From positions 62,001-126,000 of the forward strand of contig NZ_AFWJ01000289.1 in NCBI RefSeq assembly GCF_000222685.1: 64,000 bases of DNA. Direction: 5' to 3'. Numbering within the stretch: the stretch's first letter is position 1; the number at the start of each line of letters is the position of its first letter. The position numbers and the translations under genes are program-made. Positions 25,610 to 34,071 of the stretch are shown piece after piece. The DNA comes from Vibrio nigripulchritudo ATCC 27043. Its GTDB lineage: Bacteria; Pseudomonadota; Gammaproteobacteria; Enterobacterales; Vibrionaceae. Under the pieces are notes generated by a model. That model did not search any database, had not been told where the DNA came from, and saw only the letters and a program-made list of their open reading frames with translations.

Positions 25610-26191
25610 TTATGAAATATCCGTACTTTCGAAATTCAAATCACTGTCGACAAGAATGCGATAAAACGTCGTCAGTGCAGTCAGCCCTATCAATGCATAA
25701 CCAACCAAAAGAGCGAGGTAACTCCATGACTGCGCAACACCCAGTGAGGTGAATGCGACGTCACCAGCGGCAAATGCCATACCTCCTTCAAACTCACCGA
25801 AGCCTAAATAGACATACCCGACCGTAATACACCCAACCAAAATGAGCTGTTGGACGATAAGCGTCATGACCTTAGCGACTCTGGGAGAACAGACAGTCAA
25901 AATAAACGATACACCGATGTGTCTGCCATGTTGCGCCGCCAGCACTGCGCCCGCCATGATGAACCACGGAAACACCAGTTGAATGATTTCTACCGACCAG
26001 TTCAGGCTGGAGTCTGTGGCGTATCTCAGTACGGCGTTGAAAAACGTAGGCGCCAGCATCACCACAAAGGACACCCACAAGGTCAACGCACACAAGTATC
26101 GAATCAGGGTATCCACTTTTTGAACAACGGGGCTTAACCACCCCGAACAAGGAGGCGCTGTAAGCAGCGCCTTTACTTCAGATTGTTTCAC
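25610..26191 (-). CDS. TRAP transporter small permease, DctQ-type
   Basis: The 193-residue protein has four membrane helices and the DctQ pattern of a conserved W in an amphipathic region (LNWSVEIIQLVFPWFIMAGAV) and QHGRHIGVSF. It starts with GTG at 26191 overlapping the dctP stop (GTGA), preceded by GAGGT, so coupling with dctP is expected. A hydrophilic N-terminal stretch of about 25 residues precedes helix 1. It joins DctM to form the membrane unit. Confidence 0.9.
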   Translation of the reverse strand: MKQSEVKALLTAPPCSGWLSPVVQKVDTLIRYLCALTLWVSFVVMLAPTFFNAVLRYATDSSLNWSVEIIQLVFPWFIMAGAVLAAQHGRHIGVSFILTVCSPRVAKVMTLIVQQLILVGCITVGYVYLGFGEFEGGMAFAAGDVAFTSLGVAQSWSYLALLVGYALIGLTALTTFYRILVDSDLNFESTDIS

Positions 26192-27171
26192 TTACTAACC
26201 TCAGCATCCGCAGCGGCTTTCTGAATTTGCGGTACAATATCGCCAATCTTCTGCTCCCACTTGGTGTACACACCTTTGGTTGCATCTTTGAAAGCCTGAG
26301 TATCTACTTCATTTAGCTTAGCGCCTTCTGCCGTAAGTGTTTGTTCCAGTCTTGCATCATCAATCAGGAACGAACCACGGTTGTACCAGGTGGCGGCATT
26401 CATCGCGTTCTGGATCATGGCTTTGTCATCCGCACTCAGCTTATCCCACCACTTTTTCGAAGCCAGAATCGGCGCCATTTCATATTTGTGGTTGGATTTA
26501 GCGATGTAAGGCGTCAGCTCATGAAGCTTAGAAGAGTAGATATTCGCCAGTGGGTTTTCCTGCCCTTCAAATACACCAGATTGCAGAGCCGCAGGTAATT
26601 CAGAGAACGCCAGTGGTGCTGGGTTGGCACCTAACGCAGTAAACGCATCAATCGTTACCTGACTTTGTGGCGTACGGATTTTCATGCCTTTAATGTCGTC
26701 GGGATGCTTGATGGCTTTTTTCACGTGGGTGATTTTACGAATACCGTTATCCCACCAAGCCAGTACGATGTAGCCTTTTTTCTCAAGCTTCTCGGCAATT
26801 CGCTCACCGATAGGACCGTCCAGAACTTCCCAAGCCTGAGGCAGGCTAGAGAACAGGTAAGGCAAACCAAATGCACTCAGCTCCGGCACAATTTCAGCCA
26901 CAGGACCATCCGAGTTCACCGTGATTTGCATGGTCCCCAGACGAACAGATTTCAGCATTTGGCGGTCATCTCCGAGTGTGGCGGAGTGGGCAACTTTCAC
27001 GTTGTATTTGCCGCGTGACGCCTGATGCAGCAAGTCTCCAAACATTTGTGCACTGGTTACACGTGGGTTCCCCGGTTTACCGTTAGTACCGATAACGATG
27101 TCGTCTGCCTGAACATAGCCACTGATCGCTACGCTGCAAGCCATTGCAAGTCCTAAAATCTTGGATTTCAT
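26188..27171 (-). CDS. TRAP transporter periplasmic substrate-binding protein, DctP-type
   Basis: With ATG 27171 (AAGGA eight bases upstream) the product has 327 residues and a clean signal peptide ending VQA before DDIVIG; a longer frame to 27258 would put 29 extra residues before it and is rejected. Family motifs include FGDLLHQASRGKYNVKV, LGDDRQMLKSVRLGTMQI, LPYLFSSLPQAW, GMKIRTPQSQV (the conserved Arg that binds the ligand carboxylate) and GVFEGQENPLANI. The Arg implies an organic acid ligand. Order P-Q-M is standard. The ligand itself cannot be predicted. Confidence 0.93.
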   Translation of the reverse strand: MKSKILGLAMACSVAISGYVQADDIVIGTNGKPGNPRVTSAQMFGDLLHQASRGKYNVKVAHSATLGDDRQMLKSVRLGTMQITVNSDGPVAEIVPELSAFGLPYLFSSLPQAWEVLDGPIGERIAEKLEKKGYIVLAWWDNGIRKITHVKKAIKHPDDIKGMKIRTPQSQVTIDAFTALGANPAPLAFSELPAALQSGVFEGQENPLANIYSSKLHELTPYIAKSNHKYEMAPILASKKWWDKLSADDKAMIQNAMNAATWYNRGSFLIDDARLEQTLTAEGAKLNEVDTQAFKDATKGVYTKWEQKIGDIVPQIQKAAADAEVSK

Positions 27172-27279
27172 AATAATTTCCTTATTCATGAGCGCCACAG
27201 GCGGTTTCTTTATCACGAGAAAACTCTCGGTATTGCACTGTTTATTACACCCCTGCACCCATGCCTTATCAACATCAAT

Positions 27280-27309
27280 ATATTAACCATATATTAACTT
27301 ATACTTAAC
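27280..27309. repeat. Three ATATTAAC-type direct repeats in the dctP / LysR intergenic region
   Basis: ATATTAAC occurs at 27280-27287 and 27291-27298, and ATACTTAAC at 27301-27309. The spacing of 10-11 bases puts them on one helix face in the divergent promoter region. They are a candidate binding array for the adjacent LysR-type regulator. Confidence 0.45.
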
Positions 27310-27356
27310 ATTTTTACCTTTTTCATCCAGAATCAGTTAAGAAATTCTTAAAAGAG

Positions 27357-28331
27357 ATGGGTATGTCGAGACACTTAAACATGAATGCCGTGATGTATTT
27401 CGAAGCCGTCGCCCGGCATTCGCGTGTGAATCTGGCGGCTGAAGAACTGCAGGTTTCCCCTTCAGCAGTGAGCCAGCAGATAAAAACCTTGGAAGAGCAA
27501 ATGGGCGTGATGCTGTTTCGCCGGGTCAAGAAACGTCTGATTCTGACGGAACAGGGAGAGCGCTTTTACCACGCGGCTTCCGGATCGATTCGAATGATCA
27601 AAGATGCTCAGATACGGCTAACGAACCAACGGGAATACCAACGCCTGATGATCCGCGTTTCCGCCAGTTTCGGAGTCCGATGGCTCAGCAAAAGACTGTC
27701 GCATTACGTGCAGTCGAACCCCGATATGGATTTGCACATTGATGCGACCTCTGAGCTGACGGACTTCGACAAAGAAAAAGTCGATCTAGAGATTCGCTAT
27801 GGTCTTGCTCCGCCCCCAACCCTTTACAGTCAGTCGTTAATTACAGATCGCGTGTTGCCGATGTGCAGCCCTGAGTTTGCGCAGAAAAATCAAGGGGAAT
27901 CACCGAGTGAACTGCTCGCCAGCAGCAGCCTGATCCACACGGTAAAGGCAGAAGTAACGTGGCGACATTGGTTACAGGCAAAAAAAATTGCCGATGTTGA
28001 TGACCTTCACGGATTGCGATTTGATCGTTCTTCTATGTCCTTACAAGCTGCCAAAGACGGGTTGGGCGTGGTACTGGAAACCGCAACTCTGGCAATGGAA
28101 GAGTTAAAGTCCGGCACTCTGGTTCCACTGTTTCCCGACCTTGGCACCCTGGATTTTGAAACCTACTGGCTCATCTGTCCGGCTCGCTACCTCAATCACA
28201 CCTCAGTGAAACGCTTCGTCCAGTGGATAGAGAGCGAAGCCAGCCAGCATGAATCCGAAAAACAAAGCATACTGGCAACACTTGGGGTCACTGGCTCTGC
28301 TCCTTTTCAGCCTGAGGTAATATCAAACTAA
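27357..28331 (+). CDS. LysR-family regulator next to TRAP operon
   Basis: The 324-residue protein has an N-terminal winged helix (MNAVMYFEAVARHSRVNLAAEELQVSPSAVSQQIKTLEEQMG) and a C-terminal effector domain, with the LEIRYG segment and overall pattern of the GcvA-like group. ATG 27357 is used; ATG 27363 is equally possible given weak spacing. It is divergent from dctP with 185 bases between them, the normal arrangement for a LysR activator of an uptake operon. The hydroxyacid and transketolase operon downstream may also belong to its regulon. Confidence 0.9.
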   Translation: MGMSRHLNMNAVMYFEAVARHSRVNLAAEELQVSPSAVSQQIKTLEEQMGVMLFRRVKKRLILTEQGERFYHAASGSIRMIKDAQIRLTNQREYQRLMIRVSASFGVRWLSKRLSHYVQSNPDMDLHIDATSELTDFDKEKVDLEIRYGLAPPPTLYSQSLITDRVLPMCSPEFAQKNQGESPSELLASSSLIHTVKAEVTWRHWLQAKKIADVDDLHGLRFDRSSMSLQAAKDGLGVVLETATLAMEELKSGTLVPLFPDLGTLDFETYWLICPARYLNHTSVKRFVQWIESEASQHESEKQSILATLGVTGSAPFQPEVISN

Positions 28332-28366
28332 ACCGGAGCAGAGAGAGTTATGGGTGTTGACGACAC

Positions 28367-29323
28367 TTAAATTTCATTCCCCGTGAAACGACCTTCGACA
28401 TGCCCTTCGATGTTATCGATAACCTGTCGCCACACCTCCTGCATCGCTGCCAGAGATGCCCAAGCCGTATGCGGTGTCACTATCACATTGGGTAATGAGG
28501 CAATTTCGAAGATAGGGTGATCGTTGCGAGGTGGCTCCTGAGTCAGCACATCCAAGCCGACAGCAGCAATCTGCTTGTCTTTGATCGCCTTCACCAACGC
28601 GGACTCATTAATCAGCCCGCCACGTGATGCATTGACCAAGATCGCCGACGGTTTCATCCATGTCAGCTCCTTTTCGCTGATCATATCCCGTGTATTTGGT
28701 GTTAACGGCGCGTGCAGAGAAATCACATCACTGGTTTCAATGACTTCCCCAAATGGCAGATAGCCTTCCCGGCACATTTCCGACCCTTTGCGTTCAGCAA
28801 ACACCACTTCCATGCCCATCGCACGACCGATTTTTGCCACAGCTTGTCCTATCGCACCAGAGCCAATAATGCCAAGTCTTGAGTTCGCCAAATCCTGAAT
28901 ATCATGGTTAAAAAAGCAAAACTGCTCGCTCTTTTGCCATTCGCCATCAATCACATCCTGACGGTATCCGACCAAGCTGCGTCTCAGAGCCAAAATCAGT
29001 GAAAAAGTGTGCTCGGGAACGGTATTCACTGCGTAACCGCGGACATTGGCAACCGTGATGCCTCGGGCTTTGCAGGCATCAAGGTCAATTACGTCGTAGC
29101 CCGTTGCTGCCACCGCCACCATTTTTAAGCGGGGAAGCTGCGCAAGGGCTTCCTCACGAATGGGCACTTTATTGGTCACAACAATATCGGCGTCGACTAA
29201 GCGCTCAACAACCTGATCCTGACGCGACTTTCCATACTCAACCCACTGGTGCTCAAAGCTGGGTTTGGTCATTTCAACGCCAGGTCCTATGGTGTCCCGG
29301 TCAAGAAATACGATGCGTTTCAA
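28367..29323 (-). CDS. D-2-hydroxyacid dehydrogenase (glycerate/hydroxypyruvate reductase-like)
   Basis: The 318-residue enzyme starts at TTG 29323, preceded by an excellent GGAGGTGA and overlapping the previous stop (TTGA). It has the Rossmann motif LGIIGSGAIGQAVAKIGRAMG and the catalytic triad of this family: Arg in NASRGGLI, Glu in LTQEPP and His in VTPHTAW. The N-terminal catalytic domain contains VAVAATGYDVIDLDAC and VRGYAVNTVPEHT, as in hydroxypyruvate reductase/glycerate dehydrogenase. It would interconvert a 2-keto acid and a D-2-hydroxy acid with NAD(P)H. It is the last gene of the transketolase operon. Confidence 0.88.
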   Translation of the reverse strand: MKRIVFLDRDTIGPGVEMTKPSFEHQWVEYGKSRQDQVVERLVDADIVVTNKVPIREEALAQLPRLKMVAVAATGYDVIDLDACKARGITVANVRGYAVNTVPEHTFSLILALRRSLVGYRQDVIDGEWQKSEQFCFFNHDIQDLANSRLGIIGSGAIGQAVAKIGRAMGMEVVFAERKGSEMCREGYLPFGEVIETSDVISLHAPLTPNTRDMISEKELTWMKPSAILVNASRGGLINESALVKAIKDKQIAAVGLDVLTQEPPRNDHPIFEIASLPNVIVTPHTAWASLAAMQEVWRQVIDNIEGHVEGRFTGNEI

Positions 29324-30234
29324 GACTTCACCTCCGAGTTTTGAGCTGAGTTGAGCGAATGGTCCATCAAGGCTTCATATACTTTCACCACAGCAGAATC
29401 GTCGAGCTTGCCATGACCCATCCCAGAAGCGGCCACCAGCATTTGATGTGCAGCAGAACTCAATGGCAGAGCCGCCTGAAGATCTTTTCCGGTTTGCAGT
29501 ACCAAATCCAAGTCTTTGACAAAAATGTCCACCATGGAGCGAGGTGTGAAGTCTTCATCCAGCATGTGAGGCACACGGTCACTGAACATCCAGCTGTTCC
29601 CCGCTGACGTCGACACAATATCAAACAAGGTTTTTACATCGCACCCAGCTTTCGCTCCTAGGGCAATCAGCTCTGCCGCAGTAACGAGATGCACGCCAGC
29701 CGCCAGTTGATGCACCACTTTGTAGGTGGAGGCCATTCCGGGATCAATACCAAGTTGATGCACTTTTTTGCTGATGGCATTTAACACACCATCTGCCTGC
29801 TGGAATGCGTGCTCACACCCTGATGCCATGACGGTTAATGTGCCTGAGTCTGCCCCCACTTTTCCGCCAGATACTGGCGCATCTAATAACACCAGATTGT
29901 AAGAGGTGAGCTGAGCCGCTATTTTGCGAGTGTCGGATGGCGAGACCGTAGAGCACAGCATCACCACCCCATTTTTTGCCATGTTTTTGGCTGCGCCCTG
30001 AGCAAACAGGACTTCTTCTGCCTGAGCCGCATTCACCACCATCAGCACCAACAGATCGCAATACTCAGCAGCGTCAGAAACAGAAGAACAGGGAGAGCCA
30101 CCGATAGACTGAAAGCGCGTGAGTGCGTCAGGAGATACATCATATCCACGCAATGCAATACCGCTGCCGATAATGTTGCGTGCCATGCCTTGTCCCATGG
30201 AGCCAAGCCCGATTAATGAAACCTGTGCCGTCAT
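29320..30234 (-). CDS. L-threonate dehydrogenase-like / 3-hydroxyisobutyrate dehydrogenase family enzyme
   Basis: Taken from ATG 30234, one base after the transketolase stop and with AGGTGA upstream, the product has 304 residues. It shows the beta-hydroxyacid dehydrogenase pattern: VSLIGLGSMGQGMARN nucleotide loop, DAPVSGGKVGADSGTLTVM substrate loop, and catalytic lysine in STYKVVHQLAAGVHLVTAAE. The HQLxAGVH form of the last motif is the one I associate with LtnD-type L-threonate or D-erythronate dehydrogenases, not with tartronate semialdehyde reductase. The usual partners of LtnD (DUF1537 kinase OtnK, OtnC aldolase, OtnI isomerase) are absent here, so the downstream chemistry must differ. 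Confidence 0.82.
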   Translation of the reverse strand: MTAQVSLIGLGSMGQGMARNIIGSGIALRGYDVSPDALTRFQSIGGSPCSSVSDAAEYCDLLVLMVVNAAQAEEVLFAQGAAKNMAKNGVVMLCSTVSPSDTRKIAAQLTSYNLVLLDAPVSGGKVGADSGTLTVMASGCEHAFQQADGVLNAISKKVHQLGIDPGMASTYKVVHQLAAGVHLVTAAELIALGAKAGCDVKTLFDIVSTSAGNSWMFSDRVPHMLDEDFTPRSMVDIFVKDLDLVLQTGKDLQAALPLSSAAHQMLVAASGMGHGKLDDSAVVKVYEALMDHSLNSAQNSEVKS

Positions 30235-30235
30235 A

Positions 30236-31261
30236 TCAGTCACCTAACCAGTCTTTGACCTGCGAAACAATTCGCGAAACCGACAAGCCATACTGATCAT
30301 GCAGGCTTGGCAAAGCCCCCGCATCCAGAAAAGCATCTGGCAATGCGATTTGTCGGCATGGAGCGTGAATACCATTGAGCAGTAATTCACTCATCACGGC
30401 TTCACCTAAACCACCGACCCGGCTATGGTTTTCTGCGATCACCACCAATCGCCCGGATTTACTGGCTTCGCGCTTAATGGTTTCAACGTCCAACGGCTTA
30501 ATGGTTGGCACATGCAATACGCCACAGGAAACGTTGTCTTGTTTCAATTGCTTGGCAGCTTCCAGCACACGCATGGTCATCAGACCGGTCGAAATAAAGA
30601 GCACATCGCTCCCATCGATAATGGTTTTGGCTTTGCCCAGTTCAAACTGGTAACCGTATTCACTGAGGACATCCGGCACCTGCCCGCGCAGCAAACGCAT
30701 GTAAACCGGCCCCTGATATTCGGCGATGGCATGGGTCGCCTGCTGAATTTCAGTGGCATCACAAGGATCCACAATGGTCAGATTTGGCAGACCACGGAAT
30801 ATCGCAATGTCTTCTGTCGCCTGATGGCTTGGACCGTATCCTGTCGTCAGCCCCGGCAGCGCACAGACGATTTTCACGTTCAGCGATTCTTCCGCAATCG
30901 CCATGCAGATAAAGTCGTAAGCTCGGCGTGAAGCAAATACGGCATAGGTCGTGGCAAAAGGTGTAAATCCTTCCCTCGCAAGCCCCGCCGCCGCGGAAAT
31001 CATCACCTGCTCCGCCATGCCCATCTGGTAAAAACGGTCTGGGTTTTCTTTGGCAAAAACGTGCAGATCGGTGTATTTGGACAGATCCGCTGTCAGCCCG
31101 ACAATTTTGTCATTATTTTTCGCCACCTCATTCAGAGCATGGCCAAATGGCGCAGCGATGGTTGGCATACCTTCCGCCGCCAGCGACGCTATCATCGCCG
31201 AGGTGCGTTGCCTTTCACCAGCAGGTGCAGGTGTTCTTGGTTCGTACTTGGACTTTCTCAT
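30236..31261 (-). CDS. Transketolase-like C-terminal subunit
   Basis: The 341-residue protein matches the pyrimidine-binding and C-terminal domains of transketolase/DXS-type enzymes. It has LTADLSKYTDL, the catalytic region YQMGMAEQVMISAAAGLAREGFTPFATTYAVFASRRAYD (the Glu that activates thiamine diphosphate is in MAEQ), PGLTTGYGPSHQATEDIAIFRGLPNL, and a C-terminal domain with LFISTGLMTMRVLEAA and IAENHSRVGGLGEAV. An N-terminal extension of about 30 polar residues is unusual. Its ATG overlaps the N-subunit stop (TAATG). A split transketolase usually marks a specialised pathway rather than the pentose phosphate enzyme; the donor and acceptor are not known. Confidence 0.88.
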   Translation of the reverse strand: MRKSKYEPRTPAPAGERQRTSAMIASLAAEGMPTIAAPFGHALNEVAKNNDKIVGLTADLSKYTDLHVFAKENPDRFYQMGMAEQVMISAAAGLAREGFTPFATTYAVFASRRAYDFICMAIAEESLNVKIVCALPGLTTGYGPSHQATEDIAIFRGLPNLTIVDPCDATEIQQATHAIAEYQGPVYMRLLRGQVPDVLSEYGYQFELGKAKTIIDGSDVLFISTGLMTMRVLEAAKQLKQDNVSCGVLHVPTIKPLDVETIKREASKSGRLVVIAENHSRVGGLGEAVMSELLLNGIHAPCRQIALPDAFLDAGALPSLHDQYGLSVSRIVSQVKDWLGD

Positions 31262-32100
31262 TATGCTCTCCCTGCATCCAAAATCTCGATGGCTTTATCC
31301 CACTCATCTGCTTCCACACGCAGGAAGTGATTCCTTTCACGTTGCTCCAAAAACGGCACGCCTTTGGCCATTTTGGTATTGCAGATAATCACTCTGGGCT
31401 GTGCAGCATCCAGATTGCGCGCAGTATCGAACGCTTTGATCACTTCGGAAAGATCGTTGCCATCAATACGCTGAACATGCCAGCCAAATGCGCGCCACTT
31501 GTCATCAAGAGGCTCAGAGCAAAGCATGTCCTGAGACGGACCATCAGCCTGCTGGTTGTTAAAGTCGACCACAGCGATAATGTTGTCGAGTTTATGATGC
31601 GATGCGGACATGGCAGCCTCCCAGGTGGAGCCTTCCCCAAGTTCCCCGTCGGACAGGAGGTTGTAGATAAACGACTCGGACTGTTTTCGTTTCAAGCCAA
31701 GCGCAGCCCCTACCGCAATGCCTAGCCCATGCCCAAGTGACCCGCCTGTTATTTCCATTCCGGGTGTGTACGCTGCCATGCCCGACATCGGCATTCGGCT
31801 GTCATCACATCCATACGTTTCCAGCTCATTTTCTGGAAGAATATCGGCTTCAATCATCGCCGCATAAAGCGCAATGGCGTAGTGACCGATAGACAGATAA
31901 AGTCGGTCTCTTCCTTCCCATTCTGGGTTATCTGCCTGATAGTTGAGCGCGTGGAAATAACACACCGCCAACACATCGGAAAAGCCCAGCGCCTGCGCAA
32001 TGTAACCTTGCCCCTGCACCTGCCCCATTCGGAGCGCATTGCGCCGAATCTTGTATGCACGATGCTCTAACGCTTGAATATCTGCTTGTTTAGATTCCAT
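31261..32100 (-). CDS. Transketolase-like N-terminal (thiamine diphosphate-binding) subunit
   Basis: The 279-residue protein is the diphosphate-binding half of a split transketolase. It has MGQVQGQGYIAQALGFSDVLAVCYF, the GSLGHGLGIAVGAALG helix, and the TPP-magnesium motif LLSDGELGEGSTWEAAMSASHHKLDNIIAVVDFNN (the GDG...NN signature with SDGE). It is the first gene of the four-gene operon with the C-subunit, LtnD-like and hydroxyacid dehydrogenase genes. AAGGAC lies 11 bases before ATG. The upstream 283 bases hold two perfect inverted repeats that may be operators. Confidence 0.88.
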   Translation of the reverse strand: MESKQADIQALEHRAYKIRRNALRMGQVQGQGYIAQALGFSDVLAVCYFHALNYQADNPEWEGRDRLYLSIGHYAIALYAAMIEADILPENELETYGCDDSRMPMSGMAAYTPGMEITGGSLGHGLGIAVGAALGLKRKQSESFIYNLLSDGELGEGSTWEAAMSASHHKLDNIIAVVDFNNQQADGPSQDMLCSEPLDDKWRAFGWHVQRIDGNDLSEVIKAFDTARNLDAAQPRVIICNTKMAKGVPFLEQRERNHFLRVEADEWDKAIEILDAGRA

Positions 32101-32162
32101 TTTTTCGTTGTCCTTACTTTGAATACAAAGCTAACGGCTGGAATACGCCCTGTGCGATTTGC

Positions 32163-32178
32163 CACTGAACACTCAGTG
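32163..32178. promoter_or_regulatory. Inverted repeat upstream of transketolase operon
   Basis: CACTGA, ACAC, TCAGTG: perfect 6-base arms, 63 bases before the transketolase start. A candidate operator. Confidence 0.35.
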
Positions 32179-32275
32179 CTCGCTTCCTCACAGGCAACTT
32201 GTTAATAAACCGTTAACATTGCATTTATCTTTGCGTATCGAAGAATGGGAAAAAAGCTAAGAAAAGTGACCAGTT

Positions 32276-32292
32276 GTTTAGAATTTCTAAAC
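32276..32292. promoter_or_regulatory. 17-base perfect palindrome upstream of transketolase operon
   Basis: GTTTAGAATTTCTAAAC is a perfect palindrome around a central T, about 175 bases upstream of the transketolase start. It lacks the T-run of a terminator, so it is a candidate operator. Confidence 0.4.
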
Positions 32293-32335
32293 TACATCAG
32301 AGACAGAAAAAGGAAGCTTGCTGAAAAATGGGCAT

Positions 32336-32359
32336 AAAAAAGGAGCACCGAAGTGCTCC
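32336..32359 (-). terminator. Intrinsic terminator after the 100-residue hypothetical gene
   Basis: GGAGCAC-CGAA-GTGCTCC; on the minus strand the loop is TTCG and the stem is followed by TTTTTT, a strong terminator. Confidence 0.9.
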
Positions 32360-32383
32360 AAACATAGAGAATAAATGACGTTG

Positions 32384-32686
32384 TTAGAGATCGCGCATCA
32401 GGATTTCGAACTCTTCCGTTGCATCATCAATGCATTCCTGAAGAACTCGTGCGTCACGGTGGCAAAGTGGTAGCCGCCACGTTTTGCCCGTTCTTGCGTT
32501 AGGAGTTTGCCCAACCAACTCCGTAACATTTCCTTTACGTTCGAATCGCAATGAATCAAATTCAGTTTTCAGGCTCTGGTGGCTTTCTTTAATTTCTACT
32601 GCCACCGTACCAATCGGGTTAACTTCAATGTGTGCCTTGGAATGAGACACATCGTTCAGAGCACAATCTAAATGTCTAGCCAGCAT
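32384..32686 (-). CDS. Hypothetical 100-residue protein
   Basis: The gene has a good AGAGG site and a strong terminator, so it is likely real. The product is soluble with no signal or membrane segment. It begins MLARHLDCALNDVSHSKAH, has an alternating beta-like middle (IGTVAVEIKESHQS, FDSLRFERKGNVTELVGQ), and ends in an acidic helix (DARVLQECIDDATEEFEILM). I do not recognise a family. A perfect palindrome, TTCACTT-A-AAGTGAA at 32780-32794, lies about 94 bases upstream and may be its operator. It is monocistronic. Confidence 0.65.
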   Translation of the reverse strand: MLARHLDCALNDVSHSKAHIEVNPIGTVAVEIKESHQSLKTEFDSLRFERKGNVTELVGQTPNARTGKTWRLPLCHRDARVLQECIDDATEEFEILMRDL

Positions 32687-32990
32687 AGAAACCTCTCCCT
32701 ATTTCCCAATCAAACTGTTCACAACCGCTAAAACAGTATAGTCAATAGACTGAGCTTGAGAGAGAAGATTGAGGAAAATTTCACTTAAAGTGAATAAGAA
32801 ATTGATTACTATCAAATTAAATCTTGAAAAATTTGAGCTCCGACCGCACAGAAAACCATGCTAAAGAGACAAGAAAAGGCATCCTACATTTGAACGATAG
32901 TGTGCAATTTTCTTACGTGCTAGTGTAAACAAAATGTTAAACAAAGTTTCTAACTAAACATCGAAAATTGTCTGGGTAAGGAGTCAAAAA
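32687..32990. promoter_or_regulatory. Divergent promoter region with palindrome
   Basis: A 304-base AT-rich gap between divergent genes. It contains the perfect 15-base palindrome TTCACTTAAAGTGAA at 32780-32794 and the ribosome-binding site TAAGGAG for the LuxR gene. No ORF is supported. Confidence 0.45.
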
Positions 32991-33965
32991 ATGGCGAACA
33001 ATTCTGAGTTAAAAGATTGTCATCTTACCGCCTTTAGTGAAACGCTCCTTGCGATCTACGATATCGCCCGTCACTCCAGTCTGGAGGATTTCCAGCGTAA
33101 CGTTTTGGAAGAAATTGAACTGCATTTGCCGCATTCAAGTGCCTGGTGGGGAAGAGCCTCCATTCATAATGACGGACCTCACCTGCACAGTACTCATCTA
33201 AAAAACCTGACTGACGCATACCTGACAGAATGGAAAGCGATGCGTGAAAATGACATCACGGTTGAGCGAGTATTCGACGCTCCGGGAAAAGCCATCATCA
33301 TTGATTTTTCTGACGATGAAACACCAGCAGAGCTCAAGCAGTTAGGGGAAAATCATCATATTGATCAACTGCTTTGTGTTATCGCGATTGATCCCGTTAC
33401 TCAGCTTTGTGATCACCTGGCTCTTTACCGGCAACGTCATGAACCGGATTTCACTCAACAGGATATTGCGCTTCTTAGTTGCCTGATGCCCCATCTTGTT
33501 TCTGCAATGGCAACCAATCAGCTTCGGACTTTGTACAACCTTCGTGAATCCGTCAATCCTCAGAGAGTGGCGTTCGCCATTTGCGATAACAAAGGTATTC
33601 TGCAAATGTCTGAGCCTTCATTCACTCAACTCATATTGCAGGAAATTCCAGACTGGAAAGGTCCGCAGTTGCCTCAGGAGTGGTGCCAGTCTGAATTCTC
33701 TGGTCAACACATCTCAATCAGCCTTGATCGCATAGGCGGGCTCTTATTGCTTCAGGCCAGACTAAGAGATCAGGCAGACCATTTGTCCAGCCGGGAAATG
33801 AGTGTTGCCAGACTAATGAATGAAGGCATGACTTACAAAATGATCGCCAGAGAACTCGACATCGCACCCAACACAGTTCGGCATCATATCCGTTCTATGT
33901 ATCAAAAACTCAATGTGCATAACAAAGCAGAATTAGTGCGACTGATGCAATCGTCTCTGCATTAA
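32991..33965 (+). CDS. LuxR-type helix-turn-helix regulator
   Basis: The 324-residue protein has a C-terminal LuxR/GerE domain (about 262-322): LSSREMSVARLMNEGMTYKMIARELDIAPNTVRHHIRSMYQKLNV. The N-terminal 250 residues look like a GAF or autoinducer-like sensing domain with no receiver Asp site, and do not match a canonical acyl-homoserine-lactone domain. TAAGGAG precedes the ATG. It lies 106 bases upstream of the co-oriented MFS transporter and amidohydrolase genes and probably regulates them. Confidence 0.85.
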   Translation: MANNSELKDCHLTAFSETLLAIYDIARHSSLEDFQRNVLEEIELHLPHSSAWWGRASIHNDGPHLHSTHLKNLTDAYLTEWKAMRENDITVERVFDAPGKAIIIDFSDDETPAELKQLGENHHIDQLLCVIAIDPVTQLCDHLALYRQRHEPDFTQQDIALLSCLMPHLVSAMATNQLRTLYNLRESVNPQRVAFAICDNKGILQMSEPSFTQLILQEIPDWKGPQLPQEWCQSEFSGQHISISLDRIGGLLLLQARLRDQADHLSSREMSVARLMNEGMTYKMIARELDIAPNTVRHHIRSMYQKLNVHNKAELVRLMQSSLH

Positions 33966-34071
33966 ACGCATTCCACGCAAGAATACCTAAATCAACAAAA
34001 CACAAATCATAGCAACGCCTTTGGCTTGCTAAGGGTTCGTGCACTCTGAAATCAGCGAAAAGGACAACGCT

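Noticed and set aside
28367-32100. Apulose 4-phosphate or sulfoquinovose transketolase pathway as a firm assignment
   Set aside because: Split transketolase fits, but the kinases, isomerases and aldolases that define those pathways are absent from the operon.
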